In this document: positions 7,948 through 15,908 of the stretch, in pieces
Position numbering within the stretch: position 1 is the first letter of the stretch
How the letters are laid out: each line of letters starts with the position of its first letter
DNA from: Paracoccaceae bacterium
GTDB lineage: Bacteria > Pseudomonadota > Alphaproteobacteria > Rhodobacterales > Rhodobacteraceae
NCBI GenBank assembly: GCA_007134865.1
Contig: SLJW01000050.1
Coordinates: 1 to 32,563, forward strand
Reading direction: 5' to 3'
Length of the DNA stretch: 32,563 bases
Notes under the pieces: generated by a model
The model's database searches: none
Told to the model about the DNA's origin: nothing
What the model saw: the letters and a program-made list of their open reading frames with translations, nothing else
Position numbers and translations under genes: made by a program

Positions 7948-9192
7948 ATGGGTATTCTCAAGGGCATGCGTGTGGTCGAGGGCTCGGCCTTTGTCGCGAT
8001 CCCGCTCGCGGGCATGACGCTGGCGCAGATGGGCGCCGAAGTGATCCGCTTTGACCGGATCGAGGGCGGGCTGGATGCGCAACGCTGGCCTGTGACCGAT
8101 GATGGGCAGAGCCTGTTCTGGGCGGGGCTGAACAAGGGCAAGAAATCCGTCGCCGTAGACATGAAATCGCCTGCCGGGCGCGAGTTGATCACGCGCATCA
8201 TCACGGCACCCGGCGACGACGCAGGGCTGTTCCTGACCAATTTGCGCGTGCGTGGCTGGATGGATCACGAGACACTGTCGCGCCACCGCGATGATCTGAT
8301 CATGGTCGCCCTTCTGGGCGACCGGCACGGGCGACCTGCTGTGGATTACTCGGTCAATCCGTCTCTGGGCTTTCCGACCGCCACCGGGCCAGAGGGATCG
8401 ACCGAACCCGTCGCGCATATCCTGCCCGCCTGGGATTGCATCGCGGGCAACATGGCCGTGACCGCTCTGCTGGCCGCCGAGCGGCATCGGCTGCGCACGG
8501 GCGAAGGGCAGGAAGTGCTCTTCTCGCTCAAGGACGCGGCAGCGGCGATGTTGGGCAATCTGGGCATTATCGGCGAGGTGACTGTCAACGGCACTGACCG
8601 ACCCAAATGCGGCAATGCGCTTTACGGCGGCTATGGGCAGGATTTCATCTGCGCGGATGGCAAGCGGGTGATGGTGATCGGCCTGACCGACCGGCAGTGG
8701 CGCGGGCTGGTGAAGGCGACTGGCACGCAGGACGCCATCGCCGCGCTGGAGGCACGGCTGGGCGAAAGCCTTGTGCAGGAAGGCGCACGCTTCCGGCATA
8801 GAGGCGCGATCACGGAAGTGCTCGCCCCCTTCTTCGCGCAGCGTAAGGTCGAGGACTTCGCCAAGGCCTTCGACACGGGTGGCGTGACATGGTCGCAATT
8901 CCGTAGCTTCGCCGAAGCCGTACGCGAAGACCCCGATCTATCGACCGACAACCCGATGTTCCAGATGGTCAATCAGCCCGGTATTGGCAGTTATCCGACC
9001 CCGGCCTCACCGCTGAACTTCTCGGCGATCAATCGCGAGGCCCCGCAACCCGCACCTGCCCTAGGCGAACATACCGAGGAAGTGCTGGCCGAAGCCGCAG
9101 GACTGTCCTCTGGCGAGATTGGCAGGCTGTTCGACGAGGGGATTGTTACGGGCCCGCGTCTCAATGGTATCACCTTGAGAGCCGCTGAATGA
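7948..9192 (+). CDS. Mesaconyl-CoA C1-C4 CoA-transferase-like protein (CaiB/BaiF)
   Basis: A 414-residue family III CoA-transferase. It begins GILKGMRVVEGSAFVAIPLAGMTLAQMGAEVIR and has KGKKSVAVDMKSPAGRELI, both typical of the family. The segment VDYSVNPSLGFPTATGPEGS followed by HILPAWDCIAGN matches my memory of 2-methylfumaryl-CoA isomerase (mesaconyl-CoA C1-C4 CoA-transferase), with D163 as the candidate catalytic aspartate. That enzyme moves CoA within the same molecule from C1 to C4 of mesaconate. Other family III enzymes, such as succinyl-CoA:malate or citramalate transferases, remain possible, although a malate ligase in the same operon makes the first redundant. The ribosome site GGGAGGA lies at the end of the preceding gene. 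It is the last gene of the operon. Confidence 0.75.
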   Translation: MGILKGMRVVEGSAFVAIPLAGMTLAQMGAEVIRFDRIEGGLDAQRWPVTDDGQSLFWAGLNKGKKSVAVDMKSPAGRELITRIITAPGDDAGLFLTNLRVRGWMDHETLSRHRDDLIMVALLGDRHGRPAVDYSVNPSLGFPTATGPEGSTEPVAHILPAWDCIAGNMAVTALLAAERHRLRTGEGQEVLFSLKDAAAAMLGNLGIIGEVTVNGTDRPKCGNALYGGYGQDFICADGKRVMVIGLTDRQWRGLVKATGTQDAIAALEARLGESLVQEGARFRHRGAITEVLAPFFAQRKVEDFAKAFDTGGVTWSQFRSFAEAVREDPDLSTDNPMFQMVNQPGIGSYPTPASPLNFSAINREAPQPAPALGEHTEEVLAEAAGLSSGEIGRLFDEGIVTGPRLNGITLRAAE

Positions 9193-9207
9193 TCCGGTGA
9201 ACGGATC
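9191..9207 (+). terminator. Small hairpin after the six-gene operon
   Basis: GATCCG and CGGATC form a perfect 6-bp stem with loop GTGAA overlapping the stop codon of the CoA-transferase gene. There is no U-run, so it may be a 3' processing or pausing structure rather than a true intrinsic terminator. The remaining 60 bases before the convergent anti-sigma gene show nothing else. Confidence 0.25.
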
Positions 9208-9267
9208 GGACTCGATACCCCAGACTGTTCGCTGCCGTCGCGCGACACTCCCGAGCACGGATATTCG

Positions 9268-10062
9268 CTATTCAACCGCCGCGGCCAGTGTCGTGAGTGA
9301 TGCAGCGTCGGTTTTGGCGACCACAACATAATGCAGGCTGTTGCTACTCCAGTACGCCAGCTTGTTTTCCGCCGCATCGGTTACCCGCAATCTATAATCC
9401 GGCTGACTTGGGTCCCGGGGTGTCATTGACACGGTGACAAGCTCGTTCTCGGGATTGCGGTAGTAGAACACCGCCACAGGCTGACCCTGAACCGTCATCA
9501 GGCGCGAGGATTCAACCTGATAGCCCAGTCGTTCCAGCTTGGGGCTCTCGATTTTGTGCTGCATCTGTTTGGACATCCACTCAAGCGCTTCGGACATCTG
9601 GTCGCCCTTGAATTCTGTGCCTTGATACGAAGCCAGCGTAACAGCACTGTGACCCGCCAGAGTTGGGGCTACGAAATAGGGGTGTGATGCAGTCGTCAGC
9701 GACATTCCCGATTCATAGAGGGAATGCGCGCCCCAGCCCGCCGCGAAAAGCACGACGCTGGCTGCAAAACGCTGCAGACCCGGTCCAAGCAGGGTTGCAC
9801 GCCATTGGCGTTTCTTCAGCTTGCGGCCAAGCTCGCGCTCCAGAGACGCAATCTTGAGGCTGGAGGGCATCTCGTCCACCGTACGTCCATACTGGTGCAG
9901 CAGGTTATCGAAATGGCGCCATTGTGCGACCGCCTCGCGCGCATCCGGGTCGCGGGCAAGTCGCGCTTCGATCTCGGCCATCTGGTCCGGCGGCAGGCCG
10001 CCATCGATATAGGCCATCAGGTCCGGGTCAAGGGCCAGATCAGTTTGGTCTTGCTGTGTCAT
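9268..10062 (-). CDS. Membrane anti-sigma factor
   Basis: A 264-residue single-pass membrane protein paired with the ECF sigma gene. The N-terminus has the anti-sigma domain pattern DPDLMAYIDGGLPPDQMAEI followed by LARDPDAREAVAQWRHFDNL (about 12-54), but no HxxxCxxC zinc motif. A basic stretch (KLKKRQWR) precedes one hydrophobic segment at about 98-115. The remaining 150 residues should be periplasmic; GYQVESSRLMTVQGQPVAVFYYRN and LVTVSMTP resemble the sensing part of RsiW-like anti-sigma factors. It should hold the sigma factor inactive until an envelope signal arrives. Its start overlaps the sigma stop by four bases (ATGA), so the pair is translationally coupled and probably made in fixed ratio. 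The signal is not evident from the sequence. Confidence 0.8.
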   Translation of the reverse strand: MTQQDQTDLALDPDLMAYIDGGLPPDQMAEIEARLARDPDAREAVAQWRHFDNLLHQYGRTVDEMPSSLKIASLERELGRKLKKRQWRATLLGPGLQRFAASVVLFAAGWGAHSLYESGMSLTTASHPYFVAPTLAGHSAVTLASYQGTEFKGDQMSEALEWMSKQMQHKIESPKLERLGYQVESSRLMTVQGQPVAVFYYRNPENELVTVSMTPRDPSQPDYRLRVTDAAENKLAYWSSNSLHYVVVAKTDAASLTTLAAAVE

Positions 10063-10577
10063 TGCTCTCCTCCTCCCTTACGTTTCAGGATCGCCAGCTT
10101 TCCCACGCCGACACCTTGCACGATCTTGCGCAAGGCCTCGCGGCCGCGACCGAGGCGCGACATGAAGGTACCAAGCGGCACATCGAGCGTGCGCGCAGCT
10201 TCGGCATAGCTCATTTCACGCAGCGAAATCAGGATGATCGGCATGCGCTGCGCCTCTGGCAGTTGGTCGAGCGCGGCAAGCACCTGTTTCAGTTCGAGAC
10301 GCGTATCCTGACATTCGGTCGATACCGGCTCGGGCATCTCCGCAGCGGCCTCGGCGCGAGTCTTGGCGCGACGCAGGTCACTGACAAAGGTGTTGTGCAG
10401 GATCCGAAACAGCCACGGGCGCAGGTCCGAGCCCGGCTGAAAAGTGTCGGCCTTTGCTATCGCCTTGACTAAGGTCTCCTGCACCAGGTCATCTGCAGCA
10501 ACTGGATCGCGGGTCAGAACCAGAGCATAACGGCGCAGGCTGCCGATGTGATAATGCAATTCGGTCTTGAGGCTCAC
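10059..10577 (-). CDS. ECF-type RNA polymerase sigma factor
   Basis: A 172-residue sigma-70 family protein with only regions 2 and 4, as in ECF sigma factors. Region 2 (about 15-75) has LVLTRDPVAADDLVQETLVK and LRPWLFRILHNTFVSDLRR, the core-binding and -10-recognition part. Region 4 (about 105-160) has LPEAQRMPIILISLREMSYAEAARTLDVPLGTFMSRL, the -35 helix-turn-helix. Translation starts at a GTG with GGGGAA upstream. The anti-sigma gene overlaps its end. A DUF2333 gene is divergent 134 bp away and may be a target. A possible self-recognised promoter is listed separately. The subgroup cannot be set without a profile search. Confidence 0.88.
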   Translation of the reverse strand: MSLKTELHYHIGSLRRYALVLTRDPVAADDLVQETLVKAIAKADTFQPGSDLRPWLFRILHNTFVSDLRRAKTRAEAAAEMPEPVSTECQDTRLELKQVLAALDQLPEAQRMPIILISLREMSYAEAARTLDVPLGTFMSRLGRGREALRKIVQGVGVGKLAILKRKGGGEQ

Positions 10578-10604
10578 CTGATTCCCCTGTGTTTACTTGG
10601 AGGA

Positions 10605-10631
10605 CATACGCAGCCCGGCGCAGTTTAATCC
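10605..10631 (-). promoter_or_regulatory. Candidate ECF-type promoter of the sigma operon
   Basis: On the minus strand GGATTAAAC is followed, 17 bases after GGAT, by CGTATG. This GGA(A/T)-N16/17-CGT layout is typical for ECF sigma factors and sits about 30 bases before the GTG start, as expected for autoregulation. One base differs from the usual GGAA. No similar element was found for the divergent DUF2333 gene. Confidence 0.35.
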
Positions 10632-10711
10632 AAAAAAGATTCGGTTTTTGCTTCTCGCCCGGGATGAAAGCGCGTCGCCGTGCGTTCTCTGATTGTACAT
10701 AGGAGAGCGAT

Positions 10712-11707
10712 ATGGCGAATGATCTGATCATCCGGCCGCAAGTACCCGCAAAGCGGCCTGAAATAACCCTGCCGGGGTTGATCTTCGGCACCAAACCGCG
10801 GGTAATCGCGAAGCGCAGCCTGATTTATCTGGCCGCAGTCCTCGTCTTCTATTTCGGCGTGATCGGCAACCTGATGCACCGGATCGACGCCGATCTTGAC
10901 TTTACCCCCCCTGCTCCGGTCGAGGGCGGCAGCCATGCGGTGAACATGGCGGAGGCTCTGATCCTGCGCGAGACGGTTGAAAACCGCTGGACCGCCAATG
11001 ACCCGATCTTCTTCCCGACGGCCTTTCATGACAACATGCCGAATTATCAGCGCGGGATGATGCGCGCGATCAGCCGTTTCACCATGGAGTTGGAGAGCCA
11101 GATCGGGCGGCTACGCGGCTCTTCGGCCATCGATCGGGATCTGGAGCGCGCTGTTGGTCTGCTGCAATTCCCGACCGATGTCTGGCTGTTCGATTTCGAC
11201 CAATCTTTCCTTCCAATCCAACCCGCCGACACCCAATATGAGGCTGCCGCCCGCGCCCTGCGCGCCTTCAACAGCCGCGTTTCACTGGGTATGGCCGTGT
11301 TCGAGACACGCCCGGATGCGCTGGCGATGACAGTCGAGCGGATGGCAAGTGAACTGGGCTCGCGCGCGGCGCTTGTGGATGACCATGTTAGTGGCGATGG
11401 GTTCATCATCGATTTCGTGTCCGACGATATCTTCTACTTCAACAAGGGGATGGCTTACGCGTCCTATCTGCTGCTGCGCGAATTGGGCCGCGACTTCGAC
11501 GGCGTGATCCGCGCACAGGGGCTGACACGGGTTTGGCAACAGGCGTTGGACAGCCTGCGCGCGGCATCGCAGCAAAAGCCGCTGGTCGTGCTCAACAGCT
11601 CTGGTGCAAACAGCTTTCTGGCCAATCACCTGCATCTCCAGGGCTTCTATCTGAAGCGCGCCATCCTCCAATTGGATGAAATTGCCCGCGTGATCCGTGC
11701 CAACTGA
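10712..11707 (+). CDS. DUF2333 family membrane-anchored protein
   Basis: A 331-residue protein of unknown function that I recognise as DUF2333. It has a basic N-terminus (KRPEITLPGLIFGTKPRVIAKR), one transmembrane segment at about 33-50 (LIYLAAVLVFYFGVIGNLMH), then a long soluble part. Conserved-looking stretches are AEALILRETVENRWTANDPIFFPT, FHDNMPNYQRGMMRAISRFT and FPTDVWLFDFDQSFLPIQPA. The soluble domain should be periplasmic by the positive-inside rule. AGGAGA precedes ATG 10712 and an intrinsic terminator follows the stop. It lies divergent from the ECF sigma/anti-sigma pair, so an envelope-related role is possible, but no function is known to me. Confidence 0.8.
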   Translation: MANDLIIRPQVPAKRPEITLPGLIFGTKPRVIAKRSLIYLAAVLVFYFGVIGNLMHRIDADLDFTPPAPVEGGSHAVNMAEALILRETVENRWTANDPIFFPTAFHDNMPNYQRGMMRAISRFTMELESQIGRLRGSSAIDRDLERAVGLLQFPTDVWLFDFDQSFLPIQPADTQYEAAARALRAFNSRVSLGMAVFETRPDALAMTVERMASELGSRAALVDDHVSGDGFIIDFVSDDIFYFNKGMAYASYLLLRELGRDFDGVIRAQGLTRVWQQALDSLRAASQQKPLVVLNSSGANSFLANHLHLQGFYLKRAILQLDEIARVIRAN

Positions 11708-11732
11708 TCCACTGTAATCAACCTCGACTACC

Positions 11733-11760
11733 CCCCGGCCTTTGTGCCGGGGTTCTTTTC
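11733..11760 (+). terminator. Intrinsic terminator after DUF2333 gene
   Basis: CCCCGGC (11733-11739) and GCCGGGG (11746-11752) form a 7-bp GC-rich stem with a 6-base loop, followed by TTCTTTTC. It is 26 bases beyond the DUF2333 stop and reads in the same direction. Confidence 0.75.
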
Positions 11761-11800
11761 GCTCTTCTCCCCCTGACGCAAGCGATGCGTGGCACGTTTG

Positions 11801-11834
11801 AAAACAAAAAAGCCGGGTCTCTTGCGACCCGGCT
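11801..11834 (-). terminator. Intrinsic terminator after DUF1127-like gene
   Basis: AGCCGGGTC (11811-11819) and GACCCGGCT (11826-11834) give a perfect 9-bp stem with a 6-base loop. On the minus strand it is followed by TTTTTTGTTTT, so it ends transcription of the small gene 21 bases upstream. It may also act weakly in the plus direction. Confidence 0.85.
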
Positions 11835-11855
11835 CTTTCGAATTGGACATCTCTC

Positions 11856-12191
11856 TCATTCGGCGGCGATGGCGTGATGCCCTTCCCGGCTTTCGCTCGC
11901 ATCATCCTCGACAATCCGCAGAACCTCCGAGGTAAGCTGCGCGTCACGCTCGGCACGCAGGGCCAGGTCCTCGACATCAAGCGCGAGCGTGGCGCGCGAC
12001 AAACCGATGCGATTGAGCTGTCGCTCTTTCAGGCGCAGAAGCGTGGCTGTGATCATGATCATGTCACGCTCTTGCAGCCTGGCCTCGTAAGCCTTGGGTT
12101 CGCGGTGGATCAGACGACCGAAAAGGCCGATCGCGCCATTCTTGCGCCGCGACGGCGCCGGGGCTTTCGGGGCATTCGCTATCATGGACAT
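11856..12191 (-). CDS. Small DUF1127-like protein
   Basis: A 111-residue, highly charged protein without membrane segments. The centre contains LLRLKERQLNRIGLSRATL, which fits the DUF1127 pattern (short arginine-rich domain ending in a ...L..IGL.R.. helix). The C-terminus is acidic (RIVEDDASESREG). DUF1127 proteins in alphaproteobacteria include small RNA-binding or metabolic modulators, but larger ones like this are uncharacterised. GGAGG lies five bases before ATG 12191, so this start is preferred to the track start at 12203. It is monocistronic, ending in a strong terminator. Assignment rests on one motif only. Confidence 0.65.
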   Translation of the reverse strand: MSMIANAPKAPAPSRRKNGAIGLFGRLIHREPKAYEARLQERDMIMITATLLRLKERQLNRIGLSRATLALDVEDLALRAERDAQLTSEVLRIVEDDASESREGHHAIAAE

Positions 12192-12339
12192 GGGAACCTC
12201 CATCTTGTTGATACCCGAAATACGCTATGGGTGCCGGTTTCATCCCGGCCTCACGACCGCGTTACATCTTCAAGTGTTTTTTCGGTTTGATAGCGGTGTC
12301 TGGAGTAGCCAAACGGTGACGACCTTATCAGTTCAATCA

Positions 12340-12372
12340 CTCCCGCACATGTGGCCCCGGTTCCTGCGGGAG
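12340..12372. repeat. Inverted repeat in the gap upstream of the DUF1127-like gene
   Basis: CTCCCGCA (12340-12347) and TGCGGGAG (12365-12372) form a perfect 8-bp stem with a 17-base loop. No U-run follows on either strand. It could be a 3' structure of the usp transcript or an operator. The rest of the 354-bp gap (12192-12545) holds no gene that I can see. Confidence 0.45.
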
Positions 12373-12545
12373 AGCCCGGTAAACAGCGGAAACGTAGTCT
12401 TCTCAAGCCTTCCTGCGCATTCTGTTGGCGCCCTTGATTATGCAGGTCTGCCGGTAAGGCGCGAGTGAGCGCGGCACATTGATGAGGCGCCGTGCATAAT
12501 GAATGGGGCATGGCGGCAAGCGCGCATGCCCGCCAGTAAATACTC

Positions 12546-12941
12546 TCAGCGAACCAGATGAACAGTGCAGGGTGCTCGACGCACGACCTGTGCTGCGGTC
12601 GAACCATACTCGCCCGTATCGGACCGGTGGGGAGCCAGAACAATACAATCGATCCCCTTGCTACTTGCCAGATCAAGGATCGTTTCCGAAGGTTCGCCCT
12701 CGACAACCATCACTTCGGCATCGACGAAGGTATCGGCTACCCGCTCAAGGTCATGCTCAATGACCTTGGCGAGTGCCTCTTTGGTGACCGTCTCTTCGCT
12801 GCGAAATTCGGGCACTGCGCCGATTACATGCAGCAGGGTCACATGTGCACCCGGTGCCGCGATTGCTTTCGCAGCGCGAAGCTCCTTGTCCGGGTGGTGG
12901 CCAGGCCGATAGGCCAGTGGCATCAATACTTTCTTGTACAT
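12546..12941 (-). CDS. Universal stress protein (UspA family)
   Basis: A 131-residue single-domain universal stress protein. It begins YKKVLMPLAYRPG with the usual first strand, has VTLLHVIGAVPEF, and ends APHRSDTGEYGSTAAQVVRRAPCTVHLVR, corresponding to the family motif G-x2-G-x9-G(S/T) with A-C-P-V; here it is slightly altered (GEYGSTA), so ATP binding is uncertain. Such proteins help survival under energy or oxygen limitation. AGGAGGA precedes ATG 12941. A perfect FNR-core site is centred about 56 bases upstream of the start, so induction under low oxygen is likely. Confidence 0.88.
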   Translation of the reverse strand: MYKKVLMPLAYRPGHHPDKELRAAKAIAAPGAHVTLLHVIGAVPEFRSEETVTKEALAKVIEHDLERVADTFVDAEVMVVEGEPSETILDLASSKGIDCIVLAPHRSDTGEYGSTAAQVVRRAPCTVHLVR

Positions 12942-12990
12942 GCGTAGTCCTCCTCGAACTCAAAATAGACAGGTAGCCGGAGCCCGTGCA

Positions 12991-13004
12991 TTGATCCTGC
13001 TCAA
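12991..13004 (-). promoter_or_regulatory. FNR/FnrL-type binding site upstream of usp
   Basis: TTGATCCTGCTCAA carries the FNR core TTGA-N6-TCAA with both half sites intact. It lies 50-63 bp upstream of the usp start, the distance expected for a class II FNR-activated promoter. FnrL control of usp genes is common in this group; binding itself is inferred. Confidence 0.65.
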
Positions 13005-13235
13005 ACCGAATGACCTGTCTCAGCGAAACGTCGGCGGGGGTGGCGACCATCCGGACCGCGCCTGACTTGACCAAGTCAATTGCCAACATGAGCCACGGCA
13101 TCGACCGCAGCCCGTCTTCGGCCATCGACAGCCTATGCGCGCCTTTCCACGGATGGGGCTGGTCGCCTCAACCCACGCCCAGCCAAACCGCACAGCCATA
13201 CAGAGTAGCGCTGCCGGACTGCACGAAATCCCGGA

Positions 13236-13249
13236 TGAGCAGGATCAAT
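13236..13249 (+). repeat. Inverted copy of the FNR-type site
   Basis: TGAGCAGGATCAAT is the exact reverse complement of ATTGATCCTGCTCA at 12990-13003, 14 bases in all. As an FNR site (ATGAGCAGGATCAA, 13235-13248) it has one mismatch in the outer half. The 415-bp gap 12942-13356 otherwise holds no recognisable gene; the short ORFs there resemble nothing I know. Confidence 0.55.
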
Positions 13250-13356
13250 CAGTCGCTCGGGCTCAACCTGCGCATACCCGCACGACAAGGCAAGCAAGAT
13301 GCGCCCCAAATTTCTTGTGAAAAAACGCCATTCTATCGCTGCGCCTTGCCCCGCTG

Positions 13357-15042
13357 CTAGCCTTTCAGGATCGCAGGCAAGGCAAGGCCATGCTCACGGG
13401 CGCAATCGAGTGCGGTGTCATAGCCCGCATCCGCATGGCGCATCACGCCGGTGGCCGGGTCATTCCAGAGCACGCGCTCCAGTCGCCGGTCGGCCTCATC
13501 CGAGCCATCGCAGACGATCACCATGCCCGAATGCTGCGAGAACCCCATACCGACCCCGCCGCCATGATGCAGGCTGACCCAAGTCGCTCCGCTGGCGGTG
13601 TTCAGTAGTGCATTCAAAAGCGGCCAGTCGCTGACCGCGTCCGAGCCGTCCAGCATCGCCTCGGTCTCGCGATTGGGGCTGGCAACCGAGCCTGAATCCA
13701 GATGATCGCGTCCGATGACCACGGGCGCCTTCAACTCGCCATTGCGTACCATCTCATTGATCGCGAGCCCCGCCCGGTGCCGGTCGCCCAGCCCGATCCA
13801 CATGATCCGGGCAGGCAGGCCCTGAAACGCAATGCGCTCGCGCGCCATATCCAGCCAACGGTGCAAGTGGTCGTTTTCGGGGAACAATTCCTTCATGCGC
13901 TGATCGGTCTTGTAAATATCCTCGGGATCGCCCGAAAGCGCGCACCAGCGGAAGGGTCCGACACCGCGGCAGAACAACGGACGGATATAGGCGGGGACGA
14001 AACCGGGGAAGGCGAAGGCGTTTTCCAGCCCCTCGTCCAGCGCCACCTGACGGATGTTGTTGCCGTAATCGAGCGTCGGCACGCCCGCGTTCCAGAACTC
14101 GACCATCGCTGCCACATGGGCCTTCATGCTGGTCCGCGCGGCAGCTTCGACGGTCTTGGGGTCGCTCTCCTGTTTCATGCGCCATTCGGCGACGGACCAG
14201 CCCAAAGGCAGATAGCCGTGCACCGGATCATGTGCTGAGGTCTGGTCCGTTACCATATCGGGGCGAGGGCCGCCTTCTTTCATGCGGCGGGCAAGCTCGG
14301 GGAAGATTTCAGCGGCATTACCGATAAGCGCAACCGACTTCGCCTCACCTCTCGCGGTCCAGTCAGCGATCATCGCCAGCGCCTCGTCAAGCGTATGGGT
14401 CTTGGCGTCACAATAGCGGGTGCGGATGCGGAAATCGGCGCGAGTCTCGTCGCATTCGACCGCCAGACAGCAGGCCCCGGCCATCACCGCAGCCAGAGGC
14501 TGTGCGCCGCCCATGCCCCCCAGACCGGCGGTCAGAATCCATTTGCCGCGCAGATCACCGCCGTAATGCTGCCGCCCAGCCTCGGCAAAGGTCTCATAGG
14601 TGCCCTGCACGATGCCTTGCGTGCCGATATAGATCCAGGAGCCCGCGGTCATCTGGCCATACATCATCAGCCCCTTGCGGTCGAGTTCGCTGAAATGGTC
14701 CCAGGTCGCCCAATGCGGCACGAGGTTTGAATTCGCGATCAGCACGCGCGGGGCGTCCGTATGCGTGCGGAACACCCCCACAGGCTTGCCCGATTGCACC
14801 AGCAGGGTCTGATCATCCTCGAGATCCTTGAGTGCCGCCACGATCAGGTCGAAATCATCCCAGGTTCGCGCGGCGCGCCCGATGCCGCCATAGACCACCA
14901 GTTCATGCGGGTTCTCGGCCACATCGGGGTGGAGGTTGTTCATCAGCATCCGCATCGCGGCCTCGGTAAGCCAGCTTTTCGCCGTGATCTCGGGGCCGGT
15001 TGCGGGGTAGATGTCGCGGATATTATGGCGGGGGTTGATCAT
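13357..15042 (-). CDS. hutU: Urocanate hydratase
   Basis: A 561-residue cytoplasmic enzyme for step two of histidine breakdown, converting urocanate to imidazolone propionate with tightly bound NAD. It starts [23 protein letters not shown] and shows the family segments [42 protein letters not shown], the NAD-binding [12 protein letters not shown], and near the C-terminus [19 protein letters not shown]. Length matches the family (about 555). It is the last gene of the hutI-H-G-U operon and starts four bases after the hutG stop. A short T-run on the minus strand follows the stop, but no convincing terminator stem was found. Confidence 0.97.
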   Translation of the reverse strand: MINPRHNIRDIYPATGPEITAKSWLTEAAMRMLMNNLHPDVAENPHELVVYGGIGRAARTWDDFDLIVAALKDLEDDQTLLVQSGKPVGVFRTHTDAPRVLIANSNLVPHWATWDHFSELDRKGLMMYGQMTAGSWIYIGTQGIVQGTYETFAEAGRQHYGGDLRGKWILTAGLGGMGGAQPLAAVMAGACCLAVECDETRADFRIRTRYCDAKTHTLDEALAMIADWTARGEAKSVALIGNAAEIFPELARRMKEGGPRPDMVTDQTSAHDPVHGYLPLGWSVAEWRMKQESDPKTVEAAARTSMKAHVAAMVEFWNAGVPTLDYGNNIRQVALDEGLENAFAFPGFVPAYIRPLFCRGVGPFRWCALSGDPEDIYKTDQRMKELFPENDHLHRWLDMARERIAFQGLPARIMWIGLGDRHRAGLAINEMVRNGELKAPVVIGRDHLDSGSVASPNRETEAMLDGSDAVSDWPLLNALLNTASGATWVSLHHGGGVGMGFSQHSGMVIVCDGSDEADRRLERVLWNDPATGVMRHADAGYDTALDCAREHGLALPAILKG

Positions 15043-15046
15043 GGCA

Positions 15047-15838
15047 TCACCTCAAGCTGGGGGCCAGTTCGGCCAGGTGGTGGAGGATGTTGGCGAGGAT
15101 CGGTCGCAGCCGTGCAGCCTTGTCCTCGTCATAGGCGAAGGGCGGGACTTCCTGCGCAAGATGGGTGCTCTGGGCCAGTTCCATCTGGATCGCGTGGATA
15201 CCGTCACTCGGGCGGCCATAGTGCCGCGTCGTCCAGCCACCCTTGAAGCGGCCATTCACGACATGGCTGTAGCCTGCACAGCGCGCGCAGACAGTCAGTA
15301 CAGCGGCCTCAACAGCAGGGGCGCAGGATGTGCCGTCTGCGGTGCCGATGTTGAAATCGGGCAAGATTCCATCAAAGAGACGCGGGATATGCGAGCGGAT
15401 CGAGTGGCAGTCATAGAGGATCGCCACGCCATGCTGTTCCCGGATACGCGCAAGTTCTTCCGCCAGAACCGCGTGATAGGCCTCGTGATAGTCGCGCAGT
15501 CGGGCGGCGATCTTTTCCGCACTGGGCGGCTCCGTCCAGATAGGGTTTCCGTCGAAATCAGTCAGCGGAACAAGCCCGGTAGTGTTCTGTCCCGGATAGA
15601 GGCTTGCATCATCGGGCGGGCGGTTGGCGTCGATGACATAGCGGTGGAAGTTGGCGCGCAGGATCGTGGCGCCGGGCAGCAGCCCGTCATAGAGCCGCTC
15701 GATATGCCAATCCGTGTCAGAGAGCGTCTGCCCGCGCGGGTTGAGCCGGGCCATTGTCTGGGGCGGGAGCCAGGTGCCGGTATGGGGCATGGCCAGCAGG
15801 ACCGGGCCGCCACCGCGTTGGAGGGTGTAAGGGGTCAT
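15047..15838 (-). CDS. hutG: N-formylglutamate deformylase
   Basis: A 263-residue N-formylglutamate amidohydrolase that releases formate and glutamate in the last step of the five-step histidine pathway. Seen are [12 protein letters not shown] at the N-terminus, [47 protein letters not shown] and the C-terminal [15 protein letters not shown]. The H, D/E and H residues in these motifs are the likely metal ligands. It works on the product of HutF, encoded divergently. The start at 15838 leaves 70 bases after hutH; the operon order I-H-G-U suggests a single message. Confidence 0.95.
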   Translation of the reverse strand: MTPYTLQRGGGPVLLAMPHTGTWLPPQTMARLNPRGQTLSDTDWHIERLYDGLLPGATILRANFHRYVIDANRPPDDASLYPGQNTTGLVPLTDFDGNPIWTEPPSAEKIAARLRDYHEAYHAVLAEELARIREQHGVAILYDCHSIRSHIPRLFDGILPDFNIGTADGTSCAPAVEAAVLTVCARCAGYSHVVNGRFKGGWTTRHYGRPSDGIHAIQMELAQSTHLAQEVPPFAYDEDKAARLRPILANILHHLAELAPSLR

Positions 15839-15908
15839 CTGCGCGGGCCTCGGGCAGCGGGGGTGAGGGTTGAATTGAGTGTTTTGGGCAAGATGAAACG
15901 GATGAGGG

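Noticed and set aside
6874-8898. 674-residue minus ORF opposite the hydratase and CoA-transferase
   Set aside because: Antisense shadow of recognised genes with biased composition and no motifs.
12507-12531. GGGCAT/ATGCCC hairpin just after usp as terminator
   Set aside because: Stem of six with a long loop and no U-run on the minus strand, so too weak to list as a terminator.
12757-13125. Minus ORF of 122 residues upstream of usp
   Set aside because: It overlaps the usp start and the FNR-type site, and its translation has no recognisable family.
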